DNA of 64,000 nucleotides, taken from contig JAHCAY010000001.1 in assembly GCA_019634575.1 (NCBI GenBank), positions 1,240,001 to 1,304,000 on the forward strand. Direction: 5' to 3'. The notes under the pieces are model-generated. The model worked only from the letters and a program-made list of their open reading frames with translations, was not told the origin of the DNA and made no database searches. This DNA is from Candidatus Didemnitutus sp. GTDB lineage: Bacteria > Verrucomicrobiota > Verrucomicrobiia > Opitutales > Opitutaceae. Shown piece after piece: positions 24,109 to 32,880 of the stretch. How positions within the stretch are numbered: the first letter of the stretch is position 1; every line of letters starts with the position of its first letter. A program made the translations under genes and the position numbers.

Positions 24109-25190
24109 GCCGCGCCGCCTTCCTCGATGCGTCCGCCCGCGACGCGCAGCACCTGCCACGTGCCCGTCTCCGCCTCCGGCAACGCCGTGCCGGTCGCCAC
24201 CACCTGTGGCTGGCCGTCGAGCGACGCCCAGAACTTCCGCCGGCGCTCCGGATCGAGTTCGCCCAGCACATCGTCGCACAGCAGCACCGGCTCGATCGCG
24301 CTGTGCCGCTTGAAATACGCCGCTTGCGCCAGTCGCAGCGCGATCACGAGGCAGCGCTGCTGGCCCTCCGAGGCGAAATTCTTCGCCGGACGCCCTTGCA
24401 ACAGGAAATCCAAGTCGTCGCGGTGCGGCCCGCGTTCGGTGGACTTCAACAGCGTGTCGCGCGGACGCGCCTTCGCGAGCTGCGCCGCGAATTCCTCCGC
24501 CGTCGTCGCCGCGGTGTCAGGCGCGTAGATCAGTCCCGCCTGTTCGCCTTCGGGCACCAGTCGCGCGTGGGCCACGCGGAACAACTCGCTCAACTCCTCG
24601 ACCCCGCGCGCCCGCGCCGTCACGAGCTGCACCGCATGCTTCGCCGCCTCGTGCTCGAACGCCGTCAGCTGCGCTGCGTCGCGTCCGCCGTGTTTCAGCA
24701 GGATGTTGCGCTCCGCCACGGCGCGCGTGTAACCCTGCAACGCCGCGAGATAGGCGCCATCCATCGCCGCCAGCGTGAGGTCGAGCCAGCGCCGCCGCAG
24801 CGACGGCGAGCCGCGCAACAACTGGTTGTCCTGCGACGAGAAGACGACGCTCGGGAACTTGCCGATGAAGTCGGCGAGGCGCGTCACTTTGCCCTGCTCC
24901 CACTCCACCGTGCGTCCGTCAGCGCCGAAAGTGATCGCCAGCTTCGACTCGCCGAACTGCTCGTGCTCGATCGTGAAGCCGAGCCCTGCCTGCTTCTGCT
25001 CCAGCGCGACGAGCGCGCGCGGCTCCGCGCCGCGGAACGACCGCAGCGCCGTCACGTAGCCGAGCGCCTCGAGGAAGTTCGTTTTCCCCTGCCCGTTCGC
25101 GCCGACGAGGAACGTGTGCCGCCCCACCAGCCGCGCGGAGACGAGCGGCAGGTTGCGGAAGTTTTGCAGCGTGACAGAGGCGAAGCGCAT
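24105..25190 (-). CDS. recF: DNA replication and repair protein RecF
   Basis: 361 residues from ATG 25190 (MRFASVTLQNFRNL). SMC-like ATPase that helps load RecA at gaps. Seen: the QNFRNL start, Walker A in GANGQGKTNFLEAL, GSPSLRRRWLD, ERGPHRDDLDF, the ABC signature region SEGQQR with CLVIALRLAQ, and Walker B/D loop LLCDDVLGELDPERR. It is not beside dnaA/dnaN here, unlike in many bacteria. Confidence 0.95.
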   Translation of the reverse strand: MRFASVTLQNFRNLPLVSARLVGRHTFLVGANGQGKTNFLEALGYVTALRSFRGAEPRALVALEQKQAGLGFTIEHEQFGESKLAITFGADGRTVEWEQGKVTRLADFIGKFPSVVFSSQDNQLLRGSPSLRRRWLDLTLAAMDGAYLAALQGYTRAVAERNILLKHGGRDAAQLTAFEHEAAKHAVQLVTARARGVEELSELFRVAHARLVPEGEQAGLIYAPDTAATTAEEFAAQLAKARPRDTLLKSTERGPHRDDLDFLLQGRPAKNFASEGQQRCLVIALRLAQAAYFKRHSAIEPVLLCDDVLGELDPERRRKFWASLDGQPQVVATGTALPEAETGTWQVLRVAGGRIEEGGAA

Positions 25191-25385
25191 GCGAGGCGAA
25201 ACCGAGGACGGAAGACAGAAAACAGAGGACCGTTGCCAGAAGACAAACCAATCCTCCCGCCCCGCGGCCCGGCGGCGCGTCCTCCGTCGCAGTTTCGGCT
25301 CTCCGACCTCAATCCCCCGTTCTCCATCCTGCGTCCGCGGAAGTTTAGCCTTTGCCGACCTCGACCGCTCTGCAAACTTCGCGGC

Positions 25386-25946
25386 ATGTCTTCCTTCGCC
25401 GCCTCGCAACAAGCGACCATCGCCGCGCTCCAGGGACTCTCCGCGCAACGCGCGCAAATCGACCGCGCCGGCGACCTGATCCTGAACGCACTCCAGGCGG
25501 GCCGGAAGATCATCGCCTGCGGCAACGGCGGCAGCGCGGCCGAGGCGCAGCACCTCACCACCGAGCTCGTCGGACGCTATTTCAAGAACCGCCGCTCGCT
25601 CCCCGCCGTCGCCCTCACCGCCGACGGCACGCTCGTGACCTGCATCGGCAACGACTACGGCTACGACGCGATCTTCGCGCGCCAGATCGAGGGCCTCGCG
25701 CAACCCGGCGACGTCGTCGTGGTGCTCACCTCGAGCGGCAACTCGAAGAACATCCTCCTCGCGCTCGAAGCCGCGAAGAAGCTCGGCCTCGACACCATCG
25801 CGCTCCTCGGCCGCGGCGGCGGCAAAGCCAAGGGCCTGGCCACGGCGGAGATCGTCGTCCCCGGCGACAGCGGCGCCGCGGCGCAGGAATGCCACCTTTT
25901 CCTCATCCACCATTTCTGCGAACGCGTGGACGAGGTCTTCACCTGA
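25386..25946 (+). CDS. gmhA: Phosphoheptose isomerase (SIS domain)
   Basis: 186 residues from ATG 25386. Converts sedoheptulose 7-phosphate to D-glycero-D-manno-heptose 7-phosphate, the first step to the ADP-heptose of lipopolysaccharide core. SIS-domain motifs: IIACGNGGSAAEAQHLTTELVGRY, TCIGNDYGYDAIFARQIEGL, VLTSSGNSKNI, and C-terminal AQECHLFLIHHFCERVDEVF with the metal-binding Glu/His region. A fit to GmhA and not to a generic sugar isomerase is good along the whole length. Points to an LPS-type outer membrane. Divergent from recF. Confidence 0.92.
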   Translation: MSSFAASQQATIAALQGLSAQRAQIDRAGDLILNALQAGRKIIACGNGGSAAEAQHLTTELVGRYFKNRRSLPAVALTADGTLVTCIGNDYGYDAIFARQIEGLAQPGDVVVVLTSSGNSKNILLALEAAKKLGLDTIALLGRGGGKAKGLATAEIVVPGDSGAAAQECHLFLIHHFCERVDEVFT

Positions 25947-25978
25947 TTTGCGCGGCCGGGCCAGCCGCGCACCGCCCC

Positions 25979-27859
25979 ATGAAACGCCTGTTCTGCGCCA
26001 TCCTGGCGTTGGCCGCGTGCGCGCACGCCGGCCACGCCGCCGATTCACCCGCTCCACTGCCGCTCGACTATTTCTTCGCGCCGCCGAGTTTTCGCCTGCC
26101 GCGCCTCGCGCCCGACGGACGCTCCTACAGCGTCGTGATGCTGGTCGGTCAGGAAGAGGTTTTGAGCCTCGTCGACTTCGCCACCAACAAGACCACGCCG
26201 CTCCTGCGCACCGACGCCCGCTTCAGCAACTACTGGTGGAAATCGCCCGACCTCCTGCTCATCCTCGACGAACGCGACGGGCACACCGGATTCGAGACGT
26301 TCAATCTCAAGACCCGGAAGACCGACCAACCCAGCGATCTCCGCTATGCGGGCCTGGCCAATCCGTTGCCGGACGATCCCGAGAACGTGCTGCTCGTTCG
26401 CTATCGGAATTGGGACCTCGATCTTCTGAAATTCAACGTCCGCACCGGCCGCGCCACCCAAGTGCCCGTGCCCTCCGGTTATGTGCGACGCTGGTTGACC
26501 ACCTCGCGCGGCGACGTCGTCGCGGGATTCGGACGCCTGCACGAGAAATGGTTCATGATCCTCCCACAAGGCGCGGGTTGGCGGCGAGTGGAGCTCGGCG
26601 ACCGCCGCCTTCCGGATTTCCAACCCGTGTGGGTTGCCGAGGATCAACGCCGCCTCGTGGGCTTCGACTCCGCCTCGGACGATACGGCGCGCTTGATCGC
26701 GTGGGACCCCGCCACCGATGCCAAGGAACTGCTGTGTGCGGCCGACTCCATCGATGCCGAGTTTCTGTCGGCCTGGGGTGAGGATTGGACCCGCATGCAA
26801 TACGTCGCCTTCGAAACGGACCGACCCAAGTTCCGTTTCCTGAATGCGGACGACCAAGCCATCGCCGACGCCCTCGACGCCGCCTTGCCCCACACGACGA
26901 ACCAAATCGCCAGCGCCACGCCGGATAAGTCGCGGCTCATCGTCTTCAGTTCGAGCGATCGTGTCGCCGGCGACTTCTACCTTTTCGACGTGAAGGCCCG
27001 CAAACTCGTGAAGTTCGGCGCGGTTTTCCCGAAGGCGCAACCGGCCCGTCTGGCGCAAAGCCGGTATTTCGAATTCGCCTCACGCGACGGCCTCACCTTG
27101 CACGGCCGCGTCTATCTGCCCCCGGACAGCAAGGGACCTTGGCCGACCGTCCTGATCGTCGACGGCCCGGAGCGAAGCCATTTCGGATACTCGGCGCGCG
27201 AACAGGCGCTCGCCTGTGCCGGCTACGCCGTCGTGGACATCGACGCGCGGGGCACCGTCGGCTACGGCGAGAAGCTCTGGGCGGCCGGCAACCAGGAACT
27301 TGGCGGCAAAATCGTCGACGATCTCCTCGACGGAATCGATTGGCTCGCGCAGAGGCAAATCGTCGACCCCGCGCGCGTCGCTGTCCTCGGCTATCTCCAA
27401 GGCGGTCTCACGGCCGTGCAAGCGACACACCGGCATCCTGAACGCTTCGCCGCCGTCGTGAATTTCTGGGCTCCGGCCCATTTCGACTATGTGGACTACA
27501 TGGACTTCGTCTATGGCCGCATGAGTCAGGATGAGGTCAAGTCACGCCTCGGCGGCGAGACCGGCGTGCGCCGCTATATGGAAACACTCAATCCGGTTCC
27601 GATTCTCCCCGAGCTGAAGGTGCCATCGTTCCACTACTACCCGCGCGACCCGAAGGCGGGCCTCTATTTCGAAGGCGACCGCGTGCAACGCGCGCTCGCG
27701 CAGAGCAGCGCGCCGCATGTTTTCCTGGAAGGCCTGACGATTCGCGGTCCGGACCAGCTCCTCGGCGACTACAGTCCCGATTTCCCTCGCGAATGGCGGC
27801 GGATCTTTGGCGAACTGCTGCCCTTCCTCGACCGGCACGTGGCGAAAAAATCGAAGTAG
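25979..27859 (+). CDS. Secreted S9 prolyl-oligopeptidase homologue, probably inactive
   Basis: 626 residues: signal peptide (MKRLFCAILALAACAHAGHAA), an N-terminal beta-propeller-like part, and a C-terminal alpha/beta-hydrolase domain (VYLPPDSKGPWPTVLIVDGPE; DIDARGTVGYGEKLW; RVAVLGYLQGGLTAVQATHRHPERFAAVVNF). The catalytic GxSxGG elbow reads GYLQGG: the nucleophile Ser is Leu473, from an unambiguous CTC codon. The usual Asp loop reads FHYYPRDPKAG and the usual GHG/GHx histidine region reads LEGLTIRGPDQLL. So all three catalytic positions look changed. It may bind peptides or glycans without cutting. It lies 32 bases after gmhA and 241 bases before the sugar ABC genes. Confidence 0.88.
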   Translation: MKRLFCAILALAACAHAGHAADSPAPLPLDYFFAPPSFRLPRLAPDGRSYSVVMLVGQEEVLSLVDFATNKTTPLLRTDARFSNYWWKSPDLLLILDERDGHTGFETFNLKTRKTDQPSDLRYAGLANPLPDDPENVLLVRYRNWDLDLLKFNVRTGRATQVPVPSGYVRRWLTTSRGDVVAGFGRLHEKWFMILPQGAGWRRVELGDRRLPDFQPVWVAEDQRRLVGFDSASDDTARLIAWDPATDAKELLCAADSIDAEFLSAWGEDWTRMQYVAFETDRPKFRFLNADDQAIADALDAALPHTTNQIASATPDKSRLIVFSSSDRVAGDFYLFDVKARKLVKFGAVFPKAQPARLAQSRYFEFASRDGLTLHGRVYLPPDSKGPWPTVLIVDGPERSHFGYSAREQALACAGYAVVDIDARGTVGYGEKLWAAGNQELGGKIVDDLLDGIDWLAQRQIVDPARVAVLGYLQGGLTAVQATHRHPERFAAVVNFWAPAHFDYVDYMDFVYGRMSQDEVKSRLGGETGVRRYMETLNPVPILPELKVPSFHYYPRDPKAGLYFEGDRVQRALAQSSAPHVFLEGLTIRGPDQLLGDYSPDFPREWRRIFGELLPFLDRHVAKKSK

Positions 27860-28100
27860 CGTCCGACGCGACGCGGCTCCGCGCTCCCGCTCGTTCCCCA
27901 GCGCCACTTTTCTGTCTTCGAAGCCGGGCGCGCGCCCTCAGGTTTCGTTTTCAGCAACTCTTGCTTTCTGCTGCGCTCGACATCGCGAAATCCCCGCGGC
28001 TCATCGCATCGCGCGCCCTATAAGACGCCCCCTGTTTCGCGCGGGGAACAGGTTTCGGTTGTCAGATGTCGCGAGACGGATTCCGTTGGTCGCCTACCCC
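27860..28100 (+). other. Intergenic leader region before the sugar ABC genes
   Basis: 241 bases without a convincing gene. It should hold the promoter of the sugar-use cluster. I see a TATAAG box (28019-28024) without a clear -35 partner and a short inverted repeat CCTGTT (28031-28036) / AACAGG (28047-28052) that could be an operator. No riboswitch-like structure recognised. Confidence 0.4.
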
Positions 28101-29219
28101 ATGCTTGCTCGCCTACGCCAAGCTTTGTTCATCCCCGAAAGCGGCCTGCTGCTCGTCGTGTTCGTGCTGGGCGCGGCGCTGTGGTTTTTCAGCGGCACGG
28201 TCCGCACACCGCAATTCGAGGTCGGTCCCGACGGTGCGCGCCAGCGCGTCTTCACCACCAACGCCGGCGGCGAACGCGTGCCGGCCTTCGTCGAGCGCAA
28301 CAAATTCCTCAACGCGCAAAACCTCGCGCAGCTCGCCAAGGACACCAGTTTCATCGCCATCATGGCGGTCGGCATGTCGATCGTGATCATCGCCGGCGGC
28401 ATCGATCTGTCCGTCGGCTCGATCTACGCGCTCGCCTCCGTGCTCGGTGCGCTGGCGTTTCAGCAATTCGGTCCCGATGGCGCGCACGCCGGCGCATCGC
28501 CCTTCGCCGGCGTCCTGTTCGGCTCGCTCGCGTGCGTCGGCACTGCGGCGCTGTGCGGACTCGCCAACGGCGGACTGATCGTCGCGCTGCGCGTGCATCC
28601 GTTCATCATCACGCTGGGCGCGATGGCGATTTTGCGCGGCATCGCGTTCGTGGTGACGCGTGGGCAATCCGTCGGCGGATTTCCGCCGGCGTTCCGTGAG
28701 ATCGTGCGCTTCGAGGTCGGCAATGGCCTGAGCTTCGTGCCGCTCGCGGTCATGGTGCTGGTGCTCGTCGCTGGCTGGATATTTCTTGGCCGCCTCGCCG
28801 CCGGCCGTCGCGTCTATGCCGTCGGCGGCAACGAGCTCGCGGCGCGCTTCTCCGGCATCCGCGTCGAGCGCGTGAAACTCGGCGTCTACCTGCTCTCGGG
28901 CCTGTGTGCCGGCATCGCCGCGCTGCTCTCGATCGGCTACTACGGCGCCGCGACCTCGGGCGACGGCCAGGGTTACGAGCTGAACGTCATCGCCGCCGCC
29001 GTCGTCGGCGGCGCCAGCCTCACCGGCGGCAAGGGCACCGCGCTCGGCGCCGTGCTCGGCGCACTCGTCATCCAGATGATTTCCTCCGGCATCGTCATCC
29101 TCAGCATCGACCAGAACTACAGCCAGATCATCATCGGCGTGGTGGTGGTCGCAGCCGTCGTCCTCGACAACGTCAACCACTGGCTCGCCCGCCGCCGGCA
29201 GGCGCGCGCAGCTTCCTGA
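28101..29219 (+). CDS. Sugar ABC transporter permease (RbsC/XylH-like)
   Basis: 372 residues from ATG 28101 (MLARLRQALFIPESG). BPD_transp_2 family permease of the ribose/xylose/galactose class with about 9-10 membrane helices: VGMSIVIIAGGIDLSVGSIYALASVLGAL, HPFIITLGAMAILRGIAFVVTRGQS, and the EAA-like loop ELNVIAAAVVGGASLTGGKGT. A periplasmic insertion of about 60 residues between the first two helices (VRTPQFEVGPDGARQRVF...) is longer than in RbsC. First transporter gene of the cluster; the binding protein gene follows after 7 bases. Which sugar it imports is not visible. Confidence 0.93.
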   Translation: MLARLRQALFIPESGLLLVVFVLGAALWFFSGTVRTPQFEVGPDGARQRVFTTNAGGERVPAFVERNKFLNAQNLAQLAKDTSFIAIMAVGMSIVIIAGGIDLSVGSIYALASVLGALAFQQFGPDGAHAGASPFAGVLFGSLACVGTAALCGLANGGLIVALRVHPFIITLGAMAILRGIAFVVTRGQSVGGFPPAFREIVRFEVGNGLSFVPLAVMVLVLVAGWIFLGRLAAGRRVYAVGGNELAARFSGIRVERVKLGVYLLSGLCAGIAALLSIGYYGAATSGDGQGYELNVIAAAVVGGASLTGGKGTALGAVLGALVIQMISSGIVILSIDQNYSQIIIGVVVVAAVVLDNVNHWLARRRQARAAS

Positions 29220-29226
29220 TTTTTCC

Positions 29227-30177
29227 ATGAAACTACCCTCCACGTTCCTGTTCGCCTCATTGCTCGCGGTCGTCGCGAGCGCCGCCCCGCGCACCATCAC
29301 CCTCGGCCTCGTCGCCAAATCGCAGGGCAATCCGGTCTTCCAGGCCGCCCGCGTCGGCGCCGAGGACGCCGCCGTCGACCTCGGCCAAAAACTCGGCCTC
29401 GCCATCAAGATCGACTGGCGCACACCGAACGAAGAGGACGCCCAGAAGCAGGCCGAGGCCATCGAACAACTCGTCCTCGCCGGCGCCGAAGGCATCGCCG
29501 TTTCCTGCTCCGACGCCAACAAGCTCACCGACGCCATCGACTCCGCGGTGAACAACGGCGTGCCGATCGTCACCTTCGACTCCGACGCGCCCGCCTCGAA
29601 GCGCTTCGCCACCTACGGCATCGACGACCTCGAATGCGGCAAACAGACCATGGAGGAACTCGCCCGCGTCCTCGGCGGCAAGGGCATTGTCGCCGTCCTC
29701 GCCGGCAACCAGAACGCCCCGAACCTCCAGCGCCGCGTCGCCGGCGTCCGCGAAGCCGCGAAGAAGTATCCCGGCATCACGATCCGCGACGTCTATTATC
29801 ACAAGGAAACCCCGCAGGACGCCGCCGCAAAGGTCGAGCAGGTCATGCAGGCCAATCCCGACATCACCGGCTGGGCCATGATCGGCGGCTGGGCGCTGTT
29901 CACCGAGAACGCCCTGAAGTGGCAGCCTGGCACCGTGCAATGCGTCTCGGTCGACGCGCTCCCCGCGCAGCTCAACTACATCCGCTCCGGCCATGTCCCG
30001 GTCCTGCTCGGCCAGCAATGCTACCAATGGGGCTACCGTTCGGTCGGCCTGTTGATCGACAAGATCGTCCTCAAAAAGGGCCCGCCCACCGTGAAAGAGA
30101 TCAGCGCCCTACAGCCAGTCACGAAGGACAACCTCGACGACTACGCAAAGAACTGGGCCAAGTGGCTCCGGAAGTGA
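29227..30177 (+). CDS. Periplasmic sugar-binding protein (RbsB-like)
   Basis: 316 residues with a signal peptide (MKLPSTFLFASLLAVVASAAP) and no lipobox, so a free periplasmic protein. Peripla_BP_4 type: ITLGLVAKSQGNPVFQAARVGAEDAA, QLVLAGAEGIAVSCSDANKLTDAIDSAVNNGVPIVTFDSD, and the hinge-side region VLAGNQNAPNLQRRVAGVREAAKKYPGI. Delivers the sugar to the permease encoded just upstream. The gap after this gene contains a hairpin. Confidence 0.93.
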   Translation: MKLPSTFLFASLLAVVASAAPRTITLGLVAKSQGNPVFQAARVGAEDAAVDLGQKLGLAIKIDWRTPNEEDAQKQAEAIEQLVLAGAEGIAVSCSDANKLTDAIDSAVNNGVPIVTFDSDAPASKRFATYGIDDLECGKQTMEELARVLGGKGIVAVLAGNQNAPNLQRRVAGVREAAKKYPGITIRDVYYHKETPQDAAAKVEQVMQANPDITGWAMIGGWALFTENALKWQPGTVQCVSVDALPAQLNYIRSGHVPVLLGQQCYQWGYRSVGLLIDKIVLKKGPPTVKEISALQPVTKDNLDDYAKNWAKWLRK

Positions 30178-30205
30178 TTTTCCGGGCAACGATCCGCGGC
30201 TGACA

Positions 30206-30234
30206 GGTAGCGCGCCGCACCGCTCCGCGCTACC
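30206..30234 (+). repeat. Hairpin between binding-protein and ATPase genes
   Basis: GGTAGCGC (30206-30213) and GCGCTACC (30227-30234) form an 8-bp stem with a 13-base loop and no T-run. A structure in this place can protect the upstream binding-protein mRNA or slow transcription into the ATPase gene, which would give more binding protein than ATPase. Confidence 0.5.
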
Positions 30235-30253
30235 CTTCCGCCGCCTCACCCCT

Positions 30254-31747
30254 GTGCCCTACCTCGAGTTTCAAGGCCTCACGAAACGCTTCCCCGGCGT
30301 CCGCGCGCTGGATGGCGTGAGCCTCGCCATCGAACGCGGCACATGCCACGCGCTCATCGGCGAAAACGGCGCGGGCAAGAGCACACTCGGGAAGATTCTC
30401 GCCGGCGTTTATACTGCCGACGAAGGTGAAATCCGCCTCGATGGTCGCGTCATCGCACCGGATTCGCCGCTCGCCGCCCGCGCCCTCGGCATCGCGATGG
30501 TGCACCAGGAGCTCGCGTTCTGTCCGAATCTTTCCATCGCGGAAAACCTCTGCCTCGGCGACCTGCCGCGCAACCGCCTCGGCTGGGTCGACCGCGCCGC
30601 CCTGCGCGCCCGTGCCCGCACGATGCTCGAGTCGATCCACGCCGACCTCGATCCCGACCGCCTGATCGGCACGCTCTCGACCGGCCAGGAGCAGCTCGTG
30701 CAGATCGCCGCCGCCGTCGGCACCGGCGCGCAGATCATCGTCATGGACGAGCCGACCAGTTCGCTCTCCGCCGGCGAGACGAAGGAACTCTTCGCCCTCA
30801 TCCGAAAGCTGAAGGCGCGCGGCCTCACGCTCATCTACGTCTCGCACCGCATGGAGGAACTGTTCGCGTTGTGCGACCACATCTCCGTCCTCCGCGACGG
30901 CCGTCACGTCGCCACCGGGCGCATCGCCGACACGACGCCGCACCAAGTCGTCACGCAAATGATCGGCCGCGAACTGCTGGTGCAGGAGCCGAAGCACCTG
31001 CACCGCCCGCGTGGCCCGCGCCGCCTCGCCGTCGAGCGCCTCGCGCATCCGTCGCGCTTCCGCGACGTCAGTTTCGAACTCCACGCCGGCGAGATCGTCG
31101 GCCTCGCCGGCCTCGTCGGCGCCGGCCGCAGCGAGGTCGCCCAGGCGCTCCTCGGCCTCGATCCCGATGCGACGGGCCGCCTGCGCATCGGCGAAAACGA
31201 AATCGAAGTCGGCTCGATCGACGCCTCACTCCGCGCCGGGCTCGGCCTGCTGCCCGAGGACCGCAAGCGGCAGGGGCTCGTGCTCGGCCTGAATTGCCGC
31301 GAAAACAACTCGCTCGCTTCCCTGCCCGCCCTCAGCCGCGCCGGCTGGATGCGCGCAAGCGAGGAGCACAGCGTCGCCCAGCGTTTCGCGAAACGGCTGA
31401 ACCTGAAGGCACCGTCGATTGAGACCGGCGTCGGCACGCTCAGCGGCGGCAACCAGCAGAAGGTCGCGCTCGCGAAGTGGCTGACGCGCGATTGCTCGGT
31501 GCTGATTGTCGACGAGCCCACGCGTGGCATCGACGTCGGCGCGAAGGCGGAAATTTATCAGCTCCTCGACGAACTCGCCGCCGAGGGCAAAGCGATCCTC
31601 ATGATTTCCTCGGAGCTGCCCGAGCTCATCGGCCTTTGCGGCCGCATCCTCGTGATGCGCGACGGCCAGCTCGTCGGCGAAGTGCCGCGTGCGGAGTTCA
31701 GCGAGGCGAGGCTCATGCAGCTGATGGCCGGCGTTGCCGCCGCCTGA
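30254..31747 (+). CDS. Sugar ABC transporter ATPase (RbsA/MglA-like, two ATPase domains)
   Basis: 497 residues from a GTG start. Two fused ABC domains: the first with Walker A GENGAGKST, an STGQEQLVQIAAAVG signature, Walker B IIVMDEPTSSLS; the second with the degenerate GLVGAGRSE loop usual in this family, then LSGGNQQKVALAKWL and VLIVDEPTRGIDVGAK. Powers the permease and binding protein encoded upstream. The last codons overlap the run-in to the dehydrogenase gene. Confidence 0.95.
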   Translation: MPYLEFQGLTKRFPGVRALDGVSLAIERGTCHALIGENGAGKSTLGKILAGVYTADEGEIRLDGRVIAPDSPLAARALGIAMVHQELAFCPNLSIAENLCLGDLPRNRLGWVDRAALRARARTMLESIHADLDPDRLIGTLSTGQEQLVQIAAAVGTGAQIIVMDEPTSSLSAGETKELFALIRKLKARGLTLIYVSHRMEELFALCDHISVLRDGRHVATGRIADTTPHQVVTQMIGRELLVQEPKHLHRPRGPRRLAVERLAHPSRFRDVSFELHAGEIVGLAGLVGAGRSEVAQALLGLDPDATGRLRIGENEIEVGSIDASLRAGLGLLPEDRKRQGLVLGLNCRENNSLASLPALSRAGWMRASEEHSVAQRFAKRLNLKAPSIETGVGTLSGGNQQKVALAKWLTRDCSVLIVDEPTRGIDVGAKAEIYQLLDELAAEGKAILMISSELPELIGLCGRILVMRDGQLVGEVPRAEFSEARLMQLMAGVAAA

Positions 31748-31757
31748 TCTCTCCTCC

Positions 31758-32843
31758 ATGAAAAAACTCGGACTCGGTGTTCTCGGCCTCGGTGAAGGCC
31801 GCAGCATCATTTCGGCGAGCCTGCACAGCGAGTTGTGGGACGTCGTCGCCCTGTGCGACCTGAACGAGACGCTCGGCCGCGAGCGCTGTGCCGAGTTCCA
31901 GCTGCCACTCGAAAAATACACGCGCGACTACACCGCACTGCTGGCGAATCCCGGCATCGATGTCGTCGGCATCTACACGCCGGATCACTTGCACGCCGAC
32001 CACGTCATCGCCGCGTTGCGCGCCGGCAAGCACGTCGTCTGCACGAAGCCGTTTCTCCACGACCTGAGTCGCGCCGCCGAGGTGCGCGCCGCGGCGGCCG
32101 CCTCCGGCAAACGCGTCATGGTCGGTCAGAGCTCGCGCCTCTTCGCGCCGTTCACCCGGCAGCGCGAGCACTTCGAAGAGGGAAAGTTCGGCCCGCTCAA
32201 CTCCGTCGAAGCCTACTACAACGCCGACCACCGCTGGTTCCTCGCCAAGGGCTGGGCCAAAACCGACGCATTCAAGTGGCTCTACGGCGGCCTGAGTCAC
32301 CCGGTCGACTTCATCCGCTGGTATCTGCCCGACATCGAGGAAGTGATGGGCTACTCGCGCCTGAGCGAGAACGGCGCGAAGCTCGGCCTCGTCCACGCGG
32401 ACACGTTTCACTTCATCTACAAGGCCCGCTCCGGTCCGATCGCCCGCGTCAGCGGCACCTACACGAGCCCGGTCACGCCGAACTCGCGCGACAGCAACAT
32501 GAGCTGCGTGCTCCGCGGCGCGCTCGGTGCCGGCCAAGCCGACTACTACGAGCTGCGCTACGCGTGGAAGACCGACACGCAGTCCGTCGTCGAGACATTC
32601 GAGGACCGCGACGACTACTATTTCCGCTTCGGCGGTCACTCGCACCACGCCGGCGAATACCAAAACTACATCGAGTATTTCGCCCGCTGCCTCGCCGACG
32701 GCCGCAAGCCCACGCCGGACGTGGATGAAGGCATCGTCACCGTCGCGCTGATGCAAGCCATGGAAGAATCCTGCGCGAGCGGCCGGCCGGTGAAGCTGCG
32801 CGACGTGCTCGCACGCCACGGCCTCGAGGCACTGACGCCGTAG
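31758..32843 (+). CDS. Gfo/Idh/MocA family NAD(P)-dependent oxidoreductase
   Basis: 361 residues from ATG 31758 (MKKLGLGVLGLGEG). N-terminal Rossmann fold with GLGVLGLGEGRS, then DVVALCDLN, DVVGIYTPDHLHADHVIAALRAGKHVVCTKPF (the cofactor/catalytic Lys-Pro), and a C-terminal substrate domain (HPVDFIRWYLPDIEEVMGYS; YQNYIEYFARCLADGRKPTPDVDEG). Oxidises or reduces a sugar or inositol hydroxyl. Starting 10 bases after the ATPase gene, it likely acts on the imported sugar. Confidence 0.92.
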   Translation: MKKLGLGVLGLGEGRSIISASLHSELWDVVALCDLNETLGRERCAEFQLPLEKYTRDYTALLANPGIDVVGIYTPDHLHADHVIAALRAGKHVVCTKPFLHDLSRAAEVRAAAAASGKRVMVGQSSRLFAPFTRQREHFEEGKFGPLNSVEAYYNADHRWFLAKGWAKTDAFKWLYGGLSHPVDFIRWYLPDIEEVMGYSRLSENGAKLGLVHADTFHFIYKARSGPIARVSGTYTSPVTPNSRDSNMSCVLRGALGAGQADYYELRYAWKTDTQSVVETFEDRDDYYFRFGGHSHHAGEYQNYIEYFARCLADGRKPTPDVDEGIVTVALMQAMEESCASGRPVKLRDVLARHGLEALTP

Positions 32844-32880
32844 CGCGGCGCCCGTTCTTCTCCCCCACCCCTATTACCCC

